Source of the DNA: Caldilinea sp. CFX5
GTDB lineage: Bacteria; Chloroflexota; Anaerolineae; Caldilineales; Caldilineaceae
Length of the DNA stretch: 64,000 nucleotides
Direction: 5' to 3'
Assembly (NCBI GenBank): GCA_021405325.1
Contig: QWII01000013.1
Location: 1 to 64,000, forward strand
Both the position numbers and the translations under genes were made by a program. The first letter of the stretch is position 1; the number at the start of each line of letters is the position of its first letter. This document shows positions 8,233-19,000 of this stretch, piece by piece. The notes under the pieces were generated by a model, which searched no databases, was not told the origin of the DNA, and saw nothing but the letters and a program-made list of their open reading frames with translations.

Positions 8233-11200
8233 ATGGTTCACAAAGTGATTGCGCTTGCGCTGAGTTTGCTCACCTATTGCTTGGTCGCTGGTTGTGTCAC
8301 GGCCATCGACAAGGCGTTGCCCTATCCGGAACTGCCGCAAATCACGCTGGCGACCGAAGTAAGGCTGGCGGCTTCACCAACGCATCCCACAGCCTATCTC
8401 GCCGCCGATCCCATTCCGGCTGGCGCCAACGTCCAGGTGCTGGGCGTCGATCCCAATGCCCAATTTCTACTCGTACTGCATGACAACACCATGGGCTGGA
8501 TGCCCACTATCTTCTCGCGCACGAATGTGGGTACGCTCAAGGCGGCACTTGTCATCGAGCCGCTGGATGCTCAATGTACGGAGTATCGCAGTGAAGCAAC
8601 TGATCCCAGCAAAGTTTGGATCAGCGCAGACAGCGGCGCCGCCATTGTCCAGGGCGCAATCTACCGCACGGAACGCACCGAGGGCTTCAATGAAGCAACT
8701 CTGACGCTCAATGTGGACGGTAACGGCAACGTGGTTGCCAGTGATTATCTGCACACGCCCCTCACCGCGTCCAGCGCCTTGGTCCTCTTTACCTATGCCG
8801 TGGCGGATTTGGCGCCCGAAAGTCGTCTTCACTTTACCCTCGCTGATGCCGGTGATGAAACGATAGCCTTTCAAGCTGCGCTCTTCACCAATGCTTGCCC
8901 CGACGCCGTCAACGTGCTGGGTAGCCCTTTTACCAATGAACTACCCGTCGGGCAAGAGAAGTTGCTCACCAACGCACCGTCCCTCCCCACCATCACCGAG
9001 AGCGATAGTATCACTACGCCAGTCGCGACACCGGCTGTAACAACTGTGGCGACTGGCGTATCCGCCGTGACGACCACCACGGTCGGCGTTGATGCCCCCC
9101 AGGGCGAAGTTCTGCTGGATCTGCTCAGCACACGAACCGGTCCCAGCTTTGACTATGAGGCCAACGGCGCCCGCTTGCAGGGAGAGCGGTTCACCATTCT
9201 GGCCCGTGTTTGCAGCGAGACCGGCGGCTACGAATGGTACTTGATCGAACGCCAGGGGGAGGTTGAATATTGGCTGCCTGGCCTGAGTGACTTTGTGCGC
9301 GTCACCAATGTCGAAACCCTCATCTGCCTGCCACCGCCACCGATCCCAGCGCCGGCGGCCAGCTCGGTCACGGTGCTGCCCAGTACCGATGCTGGCGCCC
9401 AGTTGCTTACCGATCCGGCGACATTTGCCCCCTATCAGGCCGCGATTGCGCACTTTCGGCTGGCCGAAAAAGCGGCTTTGGCCTTGCCTAATTCGCCCGC
9501 CGTGCGCCAACTGCCTGACTATACCCAAGGTGCGGCGTTGCTAAAGGCGCAAGATGCGATCCGCCAACGGCGCGTGCAGCGCACCAACACGGCCTTCGCC
9601 CTTGACCAACTGACGATCAAGTTGGTCGTCACCTTTAACGATGGCACAGCCACGATTCTGGCGCAGGAAAGCCATTCGGCCACAACCCAACGACTTGTCG
9701 CCACCGGCAGCGAAATTGTCGCCGATGACACCTATCGTGGCCCGGTCTTATATGCCATGCGCTATCGTAACGGTCAGTGGAAGCTGAGCGATGTTGTTCT
9801 GCTGGGCGCCAGTAGTGACATGGCGCTGGTGGGGACCGACCAGGCGCCGGCCAACGCCCAAACCGTAGATAATGAGCTGCTTGACCGGCTCACGTTGCTC
9901 CTGGCGACAAAAGATGTTCATGCCGTCCCCGGGGCGGCGCCGACGTTGTTGACCGATGCTTCTTCCTTCCTCCAACCGGCTTCGACCATTATCGAGGGGC
10001 GCATTACAGCCAATACAGTGTTGAAGGCTGAAAGCGGTCCTTATCTTGTGCAAGGGGAGGTCACGGTCGATAACGGCGTAACCCTGTTGATTGAACCTGG
10101 CGCCATTGTGAAATTTAACGATGATAGTCTCTTCAATATTGATGGCGTTCTGAATGCACGCGGGACAGCCGAAAATCCCATTACCTTCACCTCCAGCAAA
10201 GATGATCTGGCCGGCGGCGACACCAATGGCGACGGCAGCGCCAGCGCCCCTGCCCCCGGTGACTGGACCATGATTCGTTTCCGTGATCCCAGCAACGACA
10301 TCAATTCCATCATCGAATATGCCATCCTCCGCTATGGAGGTGAACACCGCGGCACCGGCTATGGCGCGCTCCACCTGGAAGCAGCTTCTCCGACGATCAT
10401 CAACAACGTGATTGAAGACAGCTTCGGTTATGCCATCAGCGGTGATGTCGCTTCTTTTCCAACCCTGGTCGGCAACCGCCTGGCCCGCAATGGTGGCAAT
10501 GGCTTTGCCATCCGCGAAGGGCAGATGACAACCAGCGGCGTCTGGCGCAATACCGATATGGCCTATACCCTCTTACGGCCCATTGCCATTCGCGAAGGGG
10601 CGACGCTCACCCTTGATCCGGGGGTCGTCGTCAAATTCGCCGATGATGGCTATGTCGATGTCTATGGCGCCTTCAAAGCCGCCGGCACGGTCGATGAGCC
10701 GGTGATCTTCACCTCACTCAAAGACGATACAGTGGGCGGTGACACCAATGGCGATAACGCCTCGACGGCGCCGGCGGCCGGCGATTGGACGATGATCCGC
10801 TTCTATGACGCCAGCAACGATGCCAATTCGTTGATCGACCATGCCATCCTGCGCTATGCCGGTGAAAACCGGGGCAACCGTTTTGGCGCCATCCATCTCG
10901 AAGCCGCCGCACCCACCATCACCAACAGCACCTTTGAAGATAATTTCTGGTATGCGATCAGTGGCGATGTCCACGCCTTCCCCACCATTGCCGGCAATAC
11001 CCTCCAACGGAATGCCGGTAACGGTTTTGAAGTGCGCGCCGGCAATATGACAAGGAGTGGCGTCTGGCGCAATACTGACATTCCCTACACAATCCTTGGC
11101 GTTGTCACCGTTAATGACGGCGCAACCCTCAACATTGAGCCGGGGGTTATCGTCAAACTGGACAACGACGCCTATTTCGATGTCTACGGCGCTTTCCGTG

Positions 11201-12609
11201 CGCTGGGGACAACGGAAACACCTGTCACCTTCACCTCACTGCGTGATGATGCGGTTGGCGGCGACACCAATGGCGATCAGAATTCTAGTGCGCCGGCGGC
11301 TGGGGATTGGACGATGATCCGCTTCCGTGACACCAGCAACGACGCCAACGCCACGATTGAATACGCCGTCATTCGGTATGCGGGTGAGCATCGGGGCACC
11401 CCTTTTGGCGCAATTCAGCTTGAATCAGCTTCGCCGACGATTGCCAACAACCAGATCGAAGACAACTTTTGGTTTGCCATCAGTGGTGATGTCCACTCTT
11501 TTCCCACAGTTAACGGCAATGAGCTATTACGCAATGGTGGTAATGGCTTGGAGATTCGCGAAGGGCAGATGGCTGTCAGTGGCGTCTGGCGCAACACCGA
11601 CATTGTCTATACGCTTCTACGCCCCTTCACCATCAATCAAAATGCCATGTTGACCATCGAGCCAGGCGTCACAGTTAAATTTGGTGATGATGCGTTCTTT
11701 GACATTTATGGTTCATTGAAGGCCGTGGGTGACGCCGAAAACGCCATTACCTTCACCTCGCTTAAAGATGACGCGGTGGGTGGTGATACGAATGGCGATC
11801 AGGGGGCAACGGCGCCGGCGCCGGGGGATTGGACGATGATTCGTTTCCGCGACACCAGCAATGACACCAACTCCACTATTGAACAGACTGTCATTCGCTA
11901 TGCCGGCGAATACCGCGGCACCCTTTTTGGGGCAATTCAGTTTGAGTCAGCATCACCGACCATTACCAAGAATCGCATTGAAGACAACGCTTGGTATGCC
12001 CTGAGTGGTGATGTTCACTCCTTTCCCCTCATCAGCGGCAATCAAATAGCACGCAACATTGGTAATGGCTTTGAAATTCGCGAAGGACAGATGACGGTCA
12101 GCGGCGTCTGGCGCAACACCGATATCATCTACACCCTCCCACGCCCCCTGACCATCAATCAAGGCGCAATGTTAACCATTGATCCCGGTGTCGTTGTCAA
12201 GGTAGGGGACGATGCCTATTTTGAGGTCTATGGCACCTTTAAGGCCGTAGGGACGGCGGCTCAACCCATCGTCTTCACATCGCTCCGTGACGACGCCGTT
12301 GGCGGTGACACCAACGCCGATGGTAGCGCCAGTGCGCCGTCGCCCGGTGACTGGACGATGATTCGTTTTCAGGATACCAGCAACGACACCAACTCGGCCA
12401 TTGAATATGCGCACATTCAGTACGCGGGTGAACATCGGGGTAGTCGCTACGGCGCAATTCATCTACTCGCCGCCTCGCCCCGTGTTGGTAACAATACAAT
12501 TGAATATAGCTTTGCCTATGGCATTTGGCAGGACGCGAAATCTGCACCTAAGCTAAATAGTAACACCTTCAACAACAACGGAGATGAGGATGTCTTTATT
12601 GCGCAGTAG
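8233..12609 (+). CDS. Giant surface lipoprotein with five beta-helix repeats
   Basis: ATG 8233 is preceded by GAGGAGA. The lipobox V-A-G-C puts the lipidated Cys at residue 21. Domains in order: the shared module (21-235); a second SH3-like unit (about 295-360, S-T-R-T-G-P-S-F-D-Y-E); a helical plus beta unit (about 400-530; K-A-Q-D-A-I-R-Q-R, then Y-R-N-G-Q-W-K-L-S-D-V) resembling the IMS/ARC6-type C-terminal domain; and five tandem 174-residue right-handed beta-helix units to the end. Each unit has L-x-I-x-P-G-V-x-V-K-F, then G-G-D-T-N-G-D and A-P-x-P-G-D-W-T-M-I-R-F. Such repeats usually build adhesive or polysaccharide-binding fibres. It is followed by the CHAT gene 101 nt downstream. Confidence 0.85.
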   Translation: MVHKVIALALSLLTYCLVAGCVTAIDKALPYPELPQITLATEVRLAASPTHPTAYLAADPIPAGANVQVLGVDPNAQFLLVLHDNTMGWMPTIFSRTNVGTLKAALVIEPLDAQCTEYRSEATDPSKVWISADSGAAIVQGAIYRTERTEGFNEATLTLNVDGNGNVVASDYLHTPLTASSALVLFTYAVADLAPESRLHFTLADAGDETIAFQAALFTNACPDAVNVLGSPFTNELPVGQEKLLTNAPSLPTITESDSITTPVATPAVTTVATGVSAVTTTTVGVDAPQGEVLLDLLSTRTGPSFDYEANGARLQGERFTILARVCSETGGYEWYLIERQGEVEYWLPGLSDFVRVTNVETLICLPPPPIPAPAASSVTVLPSTDAGAQLLTDPATFAPYQAAIAHFRLAEKAALALPNSPAVRQLPDYTQGAALLKAQDAIRQRRVQRTNTAFALDQLTIKLVVTFNDGTATILAQESHSATTQRLVATGSEIVADDTYRGPVLYAMRYRNGQWKLSDVVLLGASSDMALVGTDQAPANAQTVDNELLDRLTLLLATKDVHAVPGAAPTLLTDASSFLQPASTIIEGRITANTVLKAESGPYLVQGEVTVDNGVTLLIEPGAIVKFNDDSLFNIDGVLNARGTAENPITFTSSKDDLAGGDTNGDGSASAPAPGDWTMIRFRDPSNDINSIIEYAILRYGGEHRGTGYGALHLEAASPTIINNVIEDSFGYAISGDVASFPTLVGNRLARNGGNGFAIREGQMTTSGVWRNTDMAYTLLRPIAIREGATLTLDPGVVVKFADDGYVDVYGAFKAAGTVDEPVIFTSLKDDTVGGDTNGDNASTAPAAGDWTMIRFYDASNDANSLIDHAILRYAGENRGNRFGAIHLEAAAPTITNSTFEDNFWYAISGDVHAFPTIAGNTLQRNAGNGFEVRAGNMTRSGVWRNTDIPYTILGVVTVNDGATLNIEPGVIVKLDNDAYFDVYGAFRALGTTETPVTFTSLRDDAVGGDTNGDQNSSAPAAGDWTMIRFRDTSNDANATIEYAVIRYAGEHRGTPFGAIQLESASPTIANNQIEDNFWFAISGDVHSFPTVNGNELLRNGGNGLEIREGQMAVSGVWRNTDIVYTLLRPFTINQNAMLTIEPGVTVKFGDDAFFDIYGSLKAVGDAENAITFTSLKDDAVGGDTNGDQGATAPAPGDWTMIRFRDTSNDTNSTIEQTVIRYAGEYRGTLFGAIQFESASPTITKNRIEDNAWYALSGDVHSFPLISGNQIARNIGNGFEIREGQMTVSGVWRNTDIIYTLPRPLTINQGAMLTIDPGVVVKVGDDAYFEVYGTFKAVGTAAQPIVFTSLRDDAVGGDTNADGSASAPSPGDWTMIRFQDTSNDTNSAIEYAHIQYAGEHRGSRYGAIHLLAASPRVGNNTIEYSFAYGIWQDAKSAPKLNSNTFNNNGDEDVFIAQ
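10036..12600 (+). repeat. Five in-frame tandem 522-bp repeats
   Basis: The GA(C/T)TGGAC(C/G)ATGAT word encoding D-W-T-M-I recurs at 10261, 10783, 11305, 11827 and 12349. Each interval is exactly 522 bp (174 codons). The units differ by many substitutions but no visible indels, so the array is old or held to length by structure. Confidence 0.92.
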
Positions 12610-12710
12610 CTGAACAACCTGTGTGATTCAGCAATAATCCGACAACTTGCTGCTGCTGTTGGTTCAACGATATTACCAACTTACCCTACCCCTACCTACT
12701 TAGGAGATTG

Positions 12711-15700
12711 ATGATGTACAAGAAAAATCTGACAAAACCGTACTGGAGAATTGTGCTGTCCCTCGTGTTGACACTGCCGATGCTGTTGCCGCACTCCGCC
12801 TTGGCGGTCACGCATGATCGTCCCCAGATGCAACATGCTTCCGTTGTCCAGTGTGTAGAAAGTCTATTGCTCTTTCTCAACGGTCAATTGAGCAAGGCAA
12901 AGCCGGCGTTAGAAATGGCCGTGATTGAGGCAAAGTCTGCGCTAGAAGAGGCTATGACATCTCCATTGTCCAAGGTAGAACGCAATGCATTAGGCATGTG
13001 CGCACTCCTGCTAGGGATGATCCACCACAGTACCAGTGACTGGGTGGAAGCACTCGCTGCCTATACGGTTGCACAGGACGCCTTTACGGCCAATGAAGAC
13101 CCACAGATGACCTGGGTGTCAACCTTTATCATTGGCACGGTCTATCTTGCGCAAGGGCGTTTTCCCGAAGCCTATCTGACATTACAGCAAACCCTTGCCA
13201 GCAGCGGCGCCCCGACGACGGCGGATGAAAAAGTTTGCGCCGATCCAAGCATCACAGCCGATTTAATAGAACAACCGTGGACAACCGAAAGCCTCAAGCC
13301 CTTTGCCAGGGCAATCAACCTGAACAATATCGGTCTGGCCATTGCGACACCCCTGAGTCAACAACAAAACACCGGCGCCACCTATGAAAAGGCGCAAAGT
13401 TGTTTAACCGCAGCATTACAGCTTTTGCAACAACTTAGTGCGCAATCCGCTAACCCCGATGCCATGCTCTCCGATCTGCTGCTACAGGTAGCGCTCGGAG
13501 GTGGGATCAGTGAAGATGCGCTGGATGATCTGCTGACCACCCTGATTATCAGCACCCTGGTGCCTGAACTGGCCAAAGCGTTTGAACCGATTGTTCTGAG
13601 CAATCTTGGTCAGGTATACACTTTGCAAGAGAACTATGATGAAGCGCAGGCCCATTTGGAGCAAGCGTTGCGCCAGATTCAGGCCAACCAGGCACAAAAC
13701 AACATTGCCGAATTGCAGGCGGTTCTCCCATTGTTGGATTCCCTCCGGCCCCTTCTAGGGTCCGACCTTGATCCCGGACTTCAAACAATGATCCAGATTT
13801 TGCCGGAATTACTGAGTTCATTGGCGCGAGTGAGCGCGATCATCAATCTCAATGGGGAAGCTATTGTTCTCAACAATCTTGCCTTGGTTTACAACGCTCA
13901 AGGCCAAACGGAGAAGGCGCAAACTACCTTTGAAGAAGCATTAGTCATTTTTGAGAACAAACTAGGCAGCGCGCAGAATGCCATCTCCGTTCATGTTAAT
14001 TTAGGGTGGCTTGCACAACAGGCCGGTGATAATGGCACTGCACTCGATCATTACGAGCAGGCCATTCAATTGCTGCCCTCAGTACGTAGCGTTGCTGAGG
14101 GTGATATTGCTCAACTTCGTGGTGGTAACGTTCAAACCCTCAACCTTGTCGGTAACGAGGGCATTTTGTCACAACAGGCGGATGTCTACGCATTGGCGGC
14201 AAACCTCTACTTGCAACAAGACAAGCCTATCGAAGCCTTACAAGCTCTGGAACAAGGACGCGCCCGTCTCTTTTTAGACATGATGAGCGTTGGCAGCCCG
14301 CAATTATCTGATACAGATGCTGCATTGCTCAGTGCTGTACGTGAAGCTTTTGATTTGCGCACTCAGGCGAACATCTCATTGACGCAGTTACAGTCGGTAG
14401 GTGGGGCGGATCGTGCATTGCTCAGCCGTGCAGAACGTGAATCGGAAAGTGCGGAAGATCTATATAACACCCAGTTGGCAGCACTTGAAGCACATAATCC
14501 CAGCCTGTTAAGTCTAGCGCCAGGGATGAATACTGTTATCGACCTGGAAGCACTTCAATCGCTGTTGAATGACCAAACAAGCTTGTTAGTTTACTATGTT
14601 GCTGAAGAAATATTAGAAGAACCCACAAATCATTTGGCGATTGCATGGGTAATTACTAAACAAGATATCAAGGCAGTTAAGCTTGAAACAACAGGAACGG
14701 AATTACAAACTACTATTAGATTTTTACGTAACAGCATTGAAGCGAAGACAATCGATCTGCAAGCTGCCGCCATCTTATACGATAAGCTGTTTGCGCCATT
14801 GAAGCCATACGTCCAAGGAGATCAATTAATCATTGTACCGTATGGTTCGCTACACTACCTGCCTTTTGCTGCGCTCTGGGATAATCAAATGCAACGTTAC
14901 TTGCTTGAGGGTTATACACTAACACACGAACCAAGTATTAGCTCTTTACGGTTAATTCAGCATAATCGTAACCTGGACGAAGGAAACATGCTGGTCATGG
15001 GAAACCCAGACACTTTGCCCAAACTAAAAGGTTCTGAAAAAGAGGCCCAGGCAATCGCAAAGTTATATGATGTGACTCCATTCCTAGCTGAAGAAGCAAC
15101 TGAAACGCAACTACGCGAACAAGCAGGGACAGCAGACATTATTCATCTCGCAGCTCATGGTGGATATGACACAATTGACCCTTTGTTGTCAAGTATTGAA
15201 TTGACACCCGACCAGACAAATGATGGCAGTTTGCAAGTTCGTGAAGTGTTCCGTTTGGATTTGTCAAAAGCAAACTTAGTTGTTTTATCCGCTTGCGAAA
15301 CTGCCTTGGGGGAACAGAGCCTGGGTGATGAAATTATAGGACTCACCCGCGCCTTCCTTTATGCCGGTACGCCCTCAATTATGACAACGCTATGGAGCAT
15401 TGAAGACAACGCCTCTGAGGCACTGATGACTACCTTTTACCAGAAGCTGCGCACAGAACCATCCTTTGCCGCAGCGCTCCGTGCCGCACAACTTGATATT
15501 TTGAGCAAAGAGAACTGGCGTGACCCGTTCTATTGGGCCGCCTTTACCCTGCATGGCGATTATCTCGGCGTTGGTGAACGACAGGCAAATCCGACAACCG
15601 GTCTGCTGCCGGTCACAACACCAACGGCAATCAACACACCGTCCGTCGCAGCGACGCCAACCCCGCCCCCCGTGGCCCAACTGGAAGTCCTCGTCAACAC

Positions 15701-15902
15701 GCTCAATGTGCGCAGCGGCCCCGGCACGGCTTATGCTGTTATCGGTCAATTGAAGGTCGGCAATCAAGTGGCGATCACCGGGCAGGATGAGGGAAACGGC
15801 TGGTTGGAGATTTGCTGTGTGGATGGACAAAGCGGCTGGGTCATCAGGAACGAGAATTATATTCGCCTCCAGGGGGAGATTGATTCAGTTCCGCAAAAAT
15901 AA
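12711..15902 (+). CDS. Exported TPR-CHAT-SH3 protease-like protein
   Basis: AGGAG (12702-12706) precedes two in-frame ATGs, 12711 and 12714. Residues 1-31 are a signal peptide ending A-L-A. Residues about 32-545 are degenerate TPR helices, some with I-V-L-N-N-L-A-L-V-Y. Residues about 640-965 are a CHAT (caspase-HetF-associated with TPR) domain. His816 lies in L-A-A-H-G and Cys862 in S-A-C-E-T-A-L-G, the expected dyad. After a Thr/Pro linker, residues about 985-1050 are an SH3b domain (L-N-V-R-S-G-P-G-T-A-Y) that would bind cell wall. Known CHAT proteases such as Csx29 are cytosolic (established), so export and a wall-binding domain are notable. It ends the lipoprotein run and may process those proteins (inference). 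Confidence 0.87.
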   Translation: MMYKKNLTKPYWRIVLSLVLTLPMLLPHSALAVTHDRPQMQHASVVQCVESLLLFLNGQLSKAKPALEMAVIEAKSALEEAMTSPLSKVERNALGMCALLLGMIHHSTSDWVEALAAYTVAQDAFTANEDPQMTWVSTFIIGTVYLAQGRFPEAYLTLQQTLASSGAPTTADEKVCADPSITADLIEQPWTTESLKPFARAINLNNIGLAIATPLSQQQNTGATYEKAQSCLTAALQLLQQLSAQSANPDAMLSDLLLQVALGGGISEDALDDLLTTLIISTLVPELAKAFEPIVLSNLGQVYTLQENYDEAQAHLEQALRQIQANQAQNNIAELQAVLPLLDSLRPLLGSDLDPGLQTMIQILPELLSSLARVSAIINLNGEAIVLNNLALVYNAQGQTEKAQTTFEEALVIFENKLGSAQNAISVHVNLGWLAQQAGDNGTALDHYEQAIQLLPSVRSVAEGDIAQLRGGNVQTLNLVGNEGILSQQADVYALAANLYLQQDKPIEALQALEQGRARLFLDMMSVGSPQLSDTDAALLSAVREAFDLRTQANISLTQLQSVGGADRALLSRAERESESAEDLYNTQLAALEAHNPSLLSLAPGMNTVIDLEALQSLLNDQTSLLVYYVAEEILEEPTNHLAIAWVITKQDIKAVKLETTGTELQTTIRFLRNSIEAKTIDLQAAAILYDKLFAPLKPYVQGDQLIIVPYGSLHYLPFAALWDNQMQRYLLEGYTLTHEPSISSLRLIQHNRNLDEGNMLVMGNPDTLPKLKGSEKEAQAIAKLYDVTPFLAEEATETQLREQAGTADIIHLAAHGGYDTIDPLLSSIELTPDQTNDGSLQVREVFRLDLSKANLVVLSACETALGEQSLGDEIIGLTRAFLYAGTPSIMTTLWSIEDNASEALMTTFYQKLRTEPSFAAALRAAQLDILSKENWRDPFYWAAFTLHGDYLGVGERQANPTTGLLPVTTPTAINTPSVAATPTPPPVAQLEVLVNTLNVRSGPGTAYAVIGQLKVGNQVAITGQDEGNGWLEICCVDGQSGWVIRNENYIRLQGEIDSVPQK

Positions 15903-15931
15903 GTTTCATATGAGCGCCAGTTGTATGGGAT

Positions 15932-15964
15932 GAAAAAGCGCTGCATGTATGGCAGCGCTTTTTC
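15932..15964. terminator. Bidirectional terminator between convergent CHAT genes
   Basis: GAAAAAGCGCTGC (15932-15944) pairs perfectly with GCAGCGCTTTTTC (15952-15964) across a 7-nt loop. The A-run and T-run flank the GC core, so it works as an intrinsic terminator on both strands. It lies between the stops at 15902 and 16042. Confidence 0.9.
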
Positions 15965-16041
15965 AATTGACTTCGGTTTGTGAGCAATACCCTAATCCCA
16001 GTTAAGCTATTATTAGGGGTGAATAGCAGCACAACCTTTGA

Positions 16042-19000
16042 TCACTCATCATGGCCCAGGTAATCTCCATGAAGGCTAAATGCCGCCCAATAATAAGGGG
16101 AACGCCACTGTTCCTCTTGCATGACTTTCAGTTGCGCAGAACGCAATGCTTCTGCAGTTGTCATGCCTGTGCGAAGATAGCGATGGAATGCGGTCATTAA
16201 TTTGGCTGAAGCTTCATCATCAATTTTCCACAAACTAGTCACGATGGATGGGGTGCCAGCATAGAGAAAGGCACGCGTCAGCCCTACAAGTTCATCACCA
16301 GTGCTTTGTTCACCCAAGGCTGTTTCACAAGCCGAAAGCACAACCATATTAGTACCCGTCAAGTCTAAACCGTAAATTTCATGTACTTCTAAGTTGCCAT
16401 CATTCTTATCATCAGCAGATAATTCGATACGCGTAAAAAGCGGATTAAACGGATCAGGATGGCCGTGTGCAGCCAGATGTAAAACGTCGACCCCAGTAAG
16501 GCTGTAAATCTCACTTTCAGTTGCCTGTTTGCCTATCAAGGGTTCCACATCGTACAGTTCGGCAAGCGCGTGCGCTTCTTCCTCTGCGCTTGGGAGCGAA
16601 CCGTTGGGATTACCCATGACCAATAAGCGGCCATCATTCGGGCTATGCTTTTCGTGAATGAACTTTAATGCACTGGCGCTGGGCGCATAGGTAATTGTAT
16701 AGTCTTCAATCAGGTAGCGTTCATTCTTGGTATTCCACAAAGCGGCAAAAGGGAGATAGTGTAGTACGCCATGCGGTATGATCATCAGATTGGCATGATG
16801 GATATAGGGCTCAAGGGGGGCGATGAGTGTATTGTAGAGATTCGCAGAGGCGCCAGGATCGAACGATTTAACATTGACCAAGTTACGAAGAAATTCAATC
16901 TGGCCAGTCAACTCGTCTCGTGTAATCGCTAAATCAATCACTTTGAACCCTTCTTGGTCAATAACCCAGGCTAGGGTGTAATCGTCCATGACGAAGTACT
17001 CTACCAAAGTAGTCTGTGAATCTAACACCTCCTGCTGAATTTCTTCCAAGCTGAGGGTATCTACACTGATCAAGGAGGCGTACTCTGGATTGGCTAACTT
17101 CAACCGAACAAGCAATTGTTCATATTGCTTGCGGGCTTGTTCCAGGTCACTGGACAATTTGTCAGTCAATTCCTGGCCTTGCTGCTCAGGATCATCCCGA
17201 TCGAGAGACAAGGCATTCTGTAGAGTTATGATTTGCTGGCGCAGGGTTTGCTCCTCTTGCATCAACTCTGGCGCTGCCCCTTGGCGAAAGTCCACGCGCT
17301 GATTGCCCATCTGATTCAGGAAACTGCGTGCTCTTGCCCGTTCGGCATATTCAAAAGCCTTTTCCGGTTGATCTTCCGCCCACAATAAATTGATGAGACG
17401 AGCATAAATATCACTTTGCCCACTGGCAAACGAAGTTTGTAGTTCCTCGACATGCATTGAACCTTGAAGCACCGCGGTGACTGAGAGTGACTGCTGATAA
17501 TAGATAATAGCTTGATTCGTTTTCTTTTGGTTTTCATAAAGGAAACCGATATTGTCAAGCGTGATTCTTTCCATTACTCGATCACCAATCTCTTGTTGGA
17601 TCATTAGTGCTTGTCGATTAGTCTCCAATGCCTGCTCATAGCGTCCTAAGTGATAGTAGATAACTCCAGTGTTGTTAAGGATTGTAGCTTCACTTGCTTG
17701 ATCACCAACCTCTTTCGCTGCCTTTAGCGCCTGCTGATAGTTCTGTAATGCCCGAACATATTGCTCTAAACGATGGTACGTTAATCCAATGTTGCTGAGT
17801 ACACGTCCTTCACCCACCTGGTTATCAATTTCCTGAAAAATTTTCAATGATTGCTGGAAATGTTTCAGTGCGTTCTCATAGCGCTGTTGCTGATGGTCAT
17901 TTTCTCCGCTGCGATAGTAGATTCCACCAATATTGTTAAGTGCTACTCCTTCTTCAAAACGATGACCAATGCTTCGCCAGATAACCAGCGTCTGCTCATA
18001 GCTCTCAAGTGCCTGCTCAAAGCGTCCTAGATCGTCATAAATTGTCCCGATGTTACTGCGTGTCACTCCTTCACCTGCTTGGTCGCCGATTTCTTGTGCG
18101 ATCTTCTGCGCTCGTAGAAGGATCTTTAATGCCTGCTCATACTGCCCTTGGTAGGCATAGATTTCAGCTATATTGTTGAGTCTCGATTGTTCGCCTGCTC
18201 GGTCACCAATCTCTTTGGCGATTTCTAATGACTGCTGAAACCTCCTTAACGCTTGCTCATACTGGCTCAAGTGATAATGAACTGTTCCAATATTATTGAG
18301 GACCGTGCCTTCACCTGCACGAGCACCAATCCGCTGCCAGATTGTTAGTGCTTGCCGATAACTTTCCAACGCCTGTTCATACTGTCCTAGGCTTGTATAG
18401 ATGCTCCCGATGTTGTTAAGTATGGCTCCTTGCTCAGTGCGATTGCCAACCTTTTGAAAAATTGCCAGTGCCTGCTGAAAGTTCTCCTGTGCTTGATCAT
18501 TTTGGCCTTGAGTATGATAGATAGTTGCAATGTTGCTAAGGATTACTCCTTCTTGGATTCGATCCTTAAGTTCTCGTGCAATCTTCAATGCTTGCTGAAA
18601 CCTCTCTAACGCTTGCCCATACTGTCCCTGATTTAGGTGAATCACCCCAATATTGTTGAGCACTATCATTTCATCAGTTTGCTTGTCAACCTCTTGCGCT
18701 ATCTTTAACGCTTGTTTGTAGTTTTCAATCGCCCGTTCATATTGTCCCAAATTGTCATAAACTGACCCAAGAGTGTTGAGCGTTTTTCCTTCTCCTACTC
18801 GATCACTAATTGTTTGTCGGATATTCAAAGCCTGTTGCAGTGCCTTCAGGGCTGCTTCATAGTTACCCATGTGATCATAAACTGTTCCAATGTTATTAAG
18901 TGTCGTTCCTTCGCTCGCCCGGTCACCAATCTTCTGTGCGATCTCTAGTGCTTGCAGAAAAGTATCTAGTGCTTGTTGATAGCGTCCTAGCAAGTGGTAA

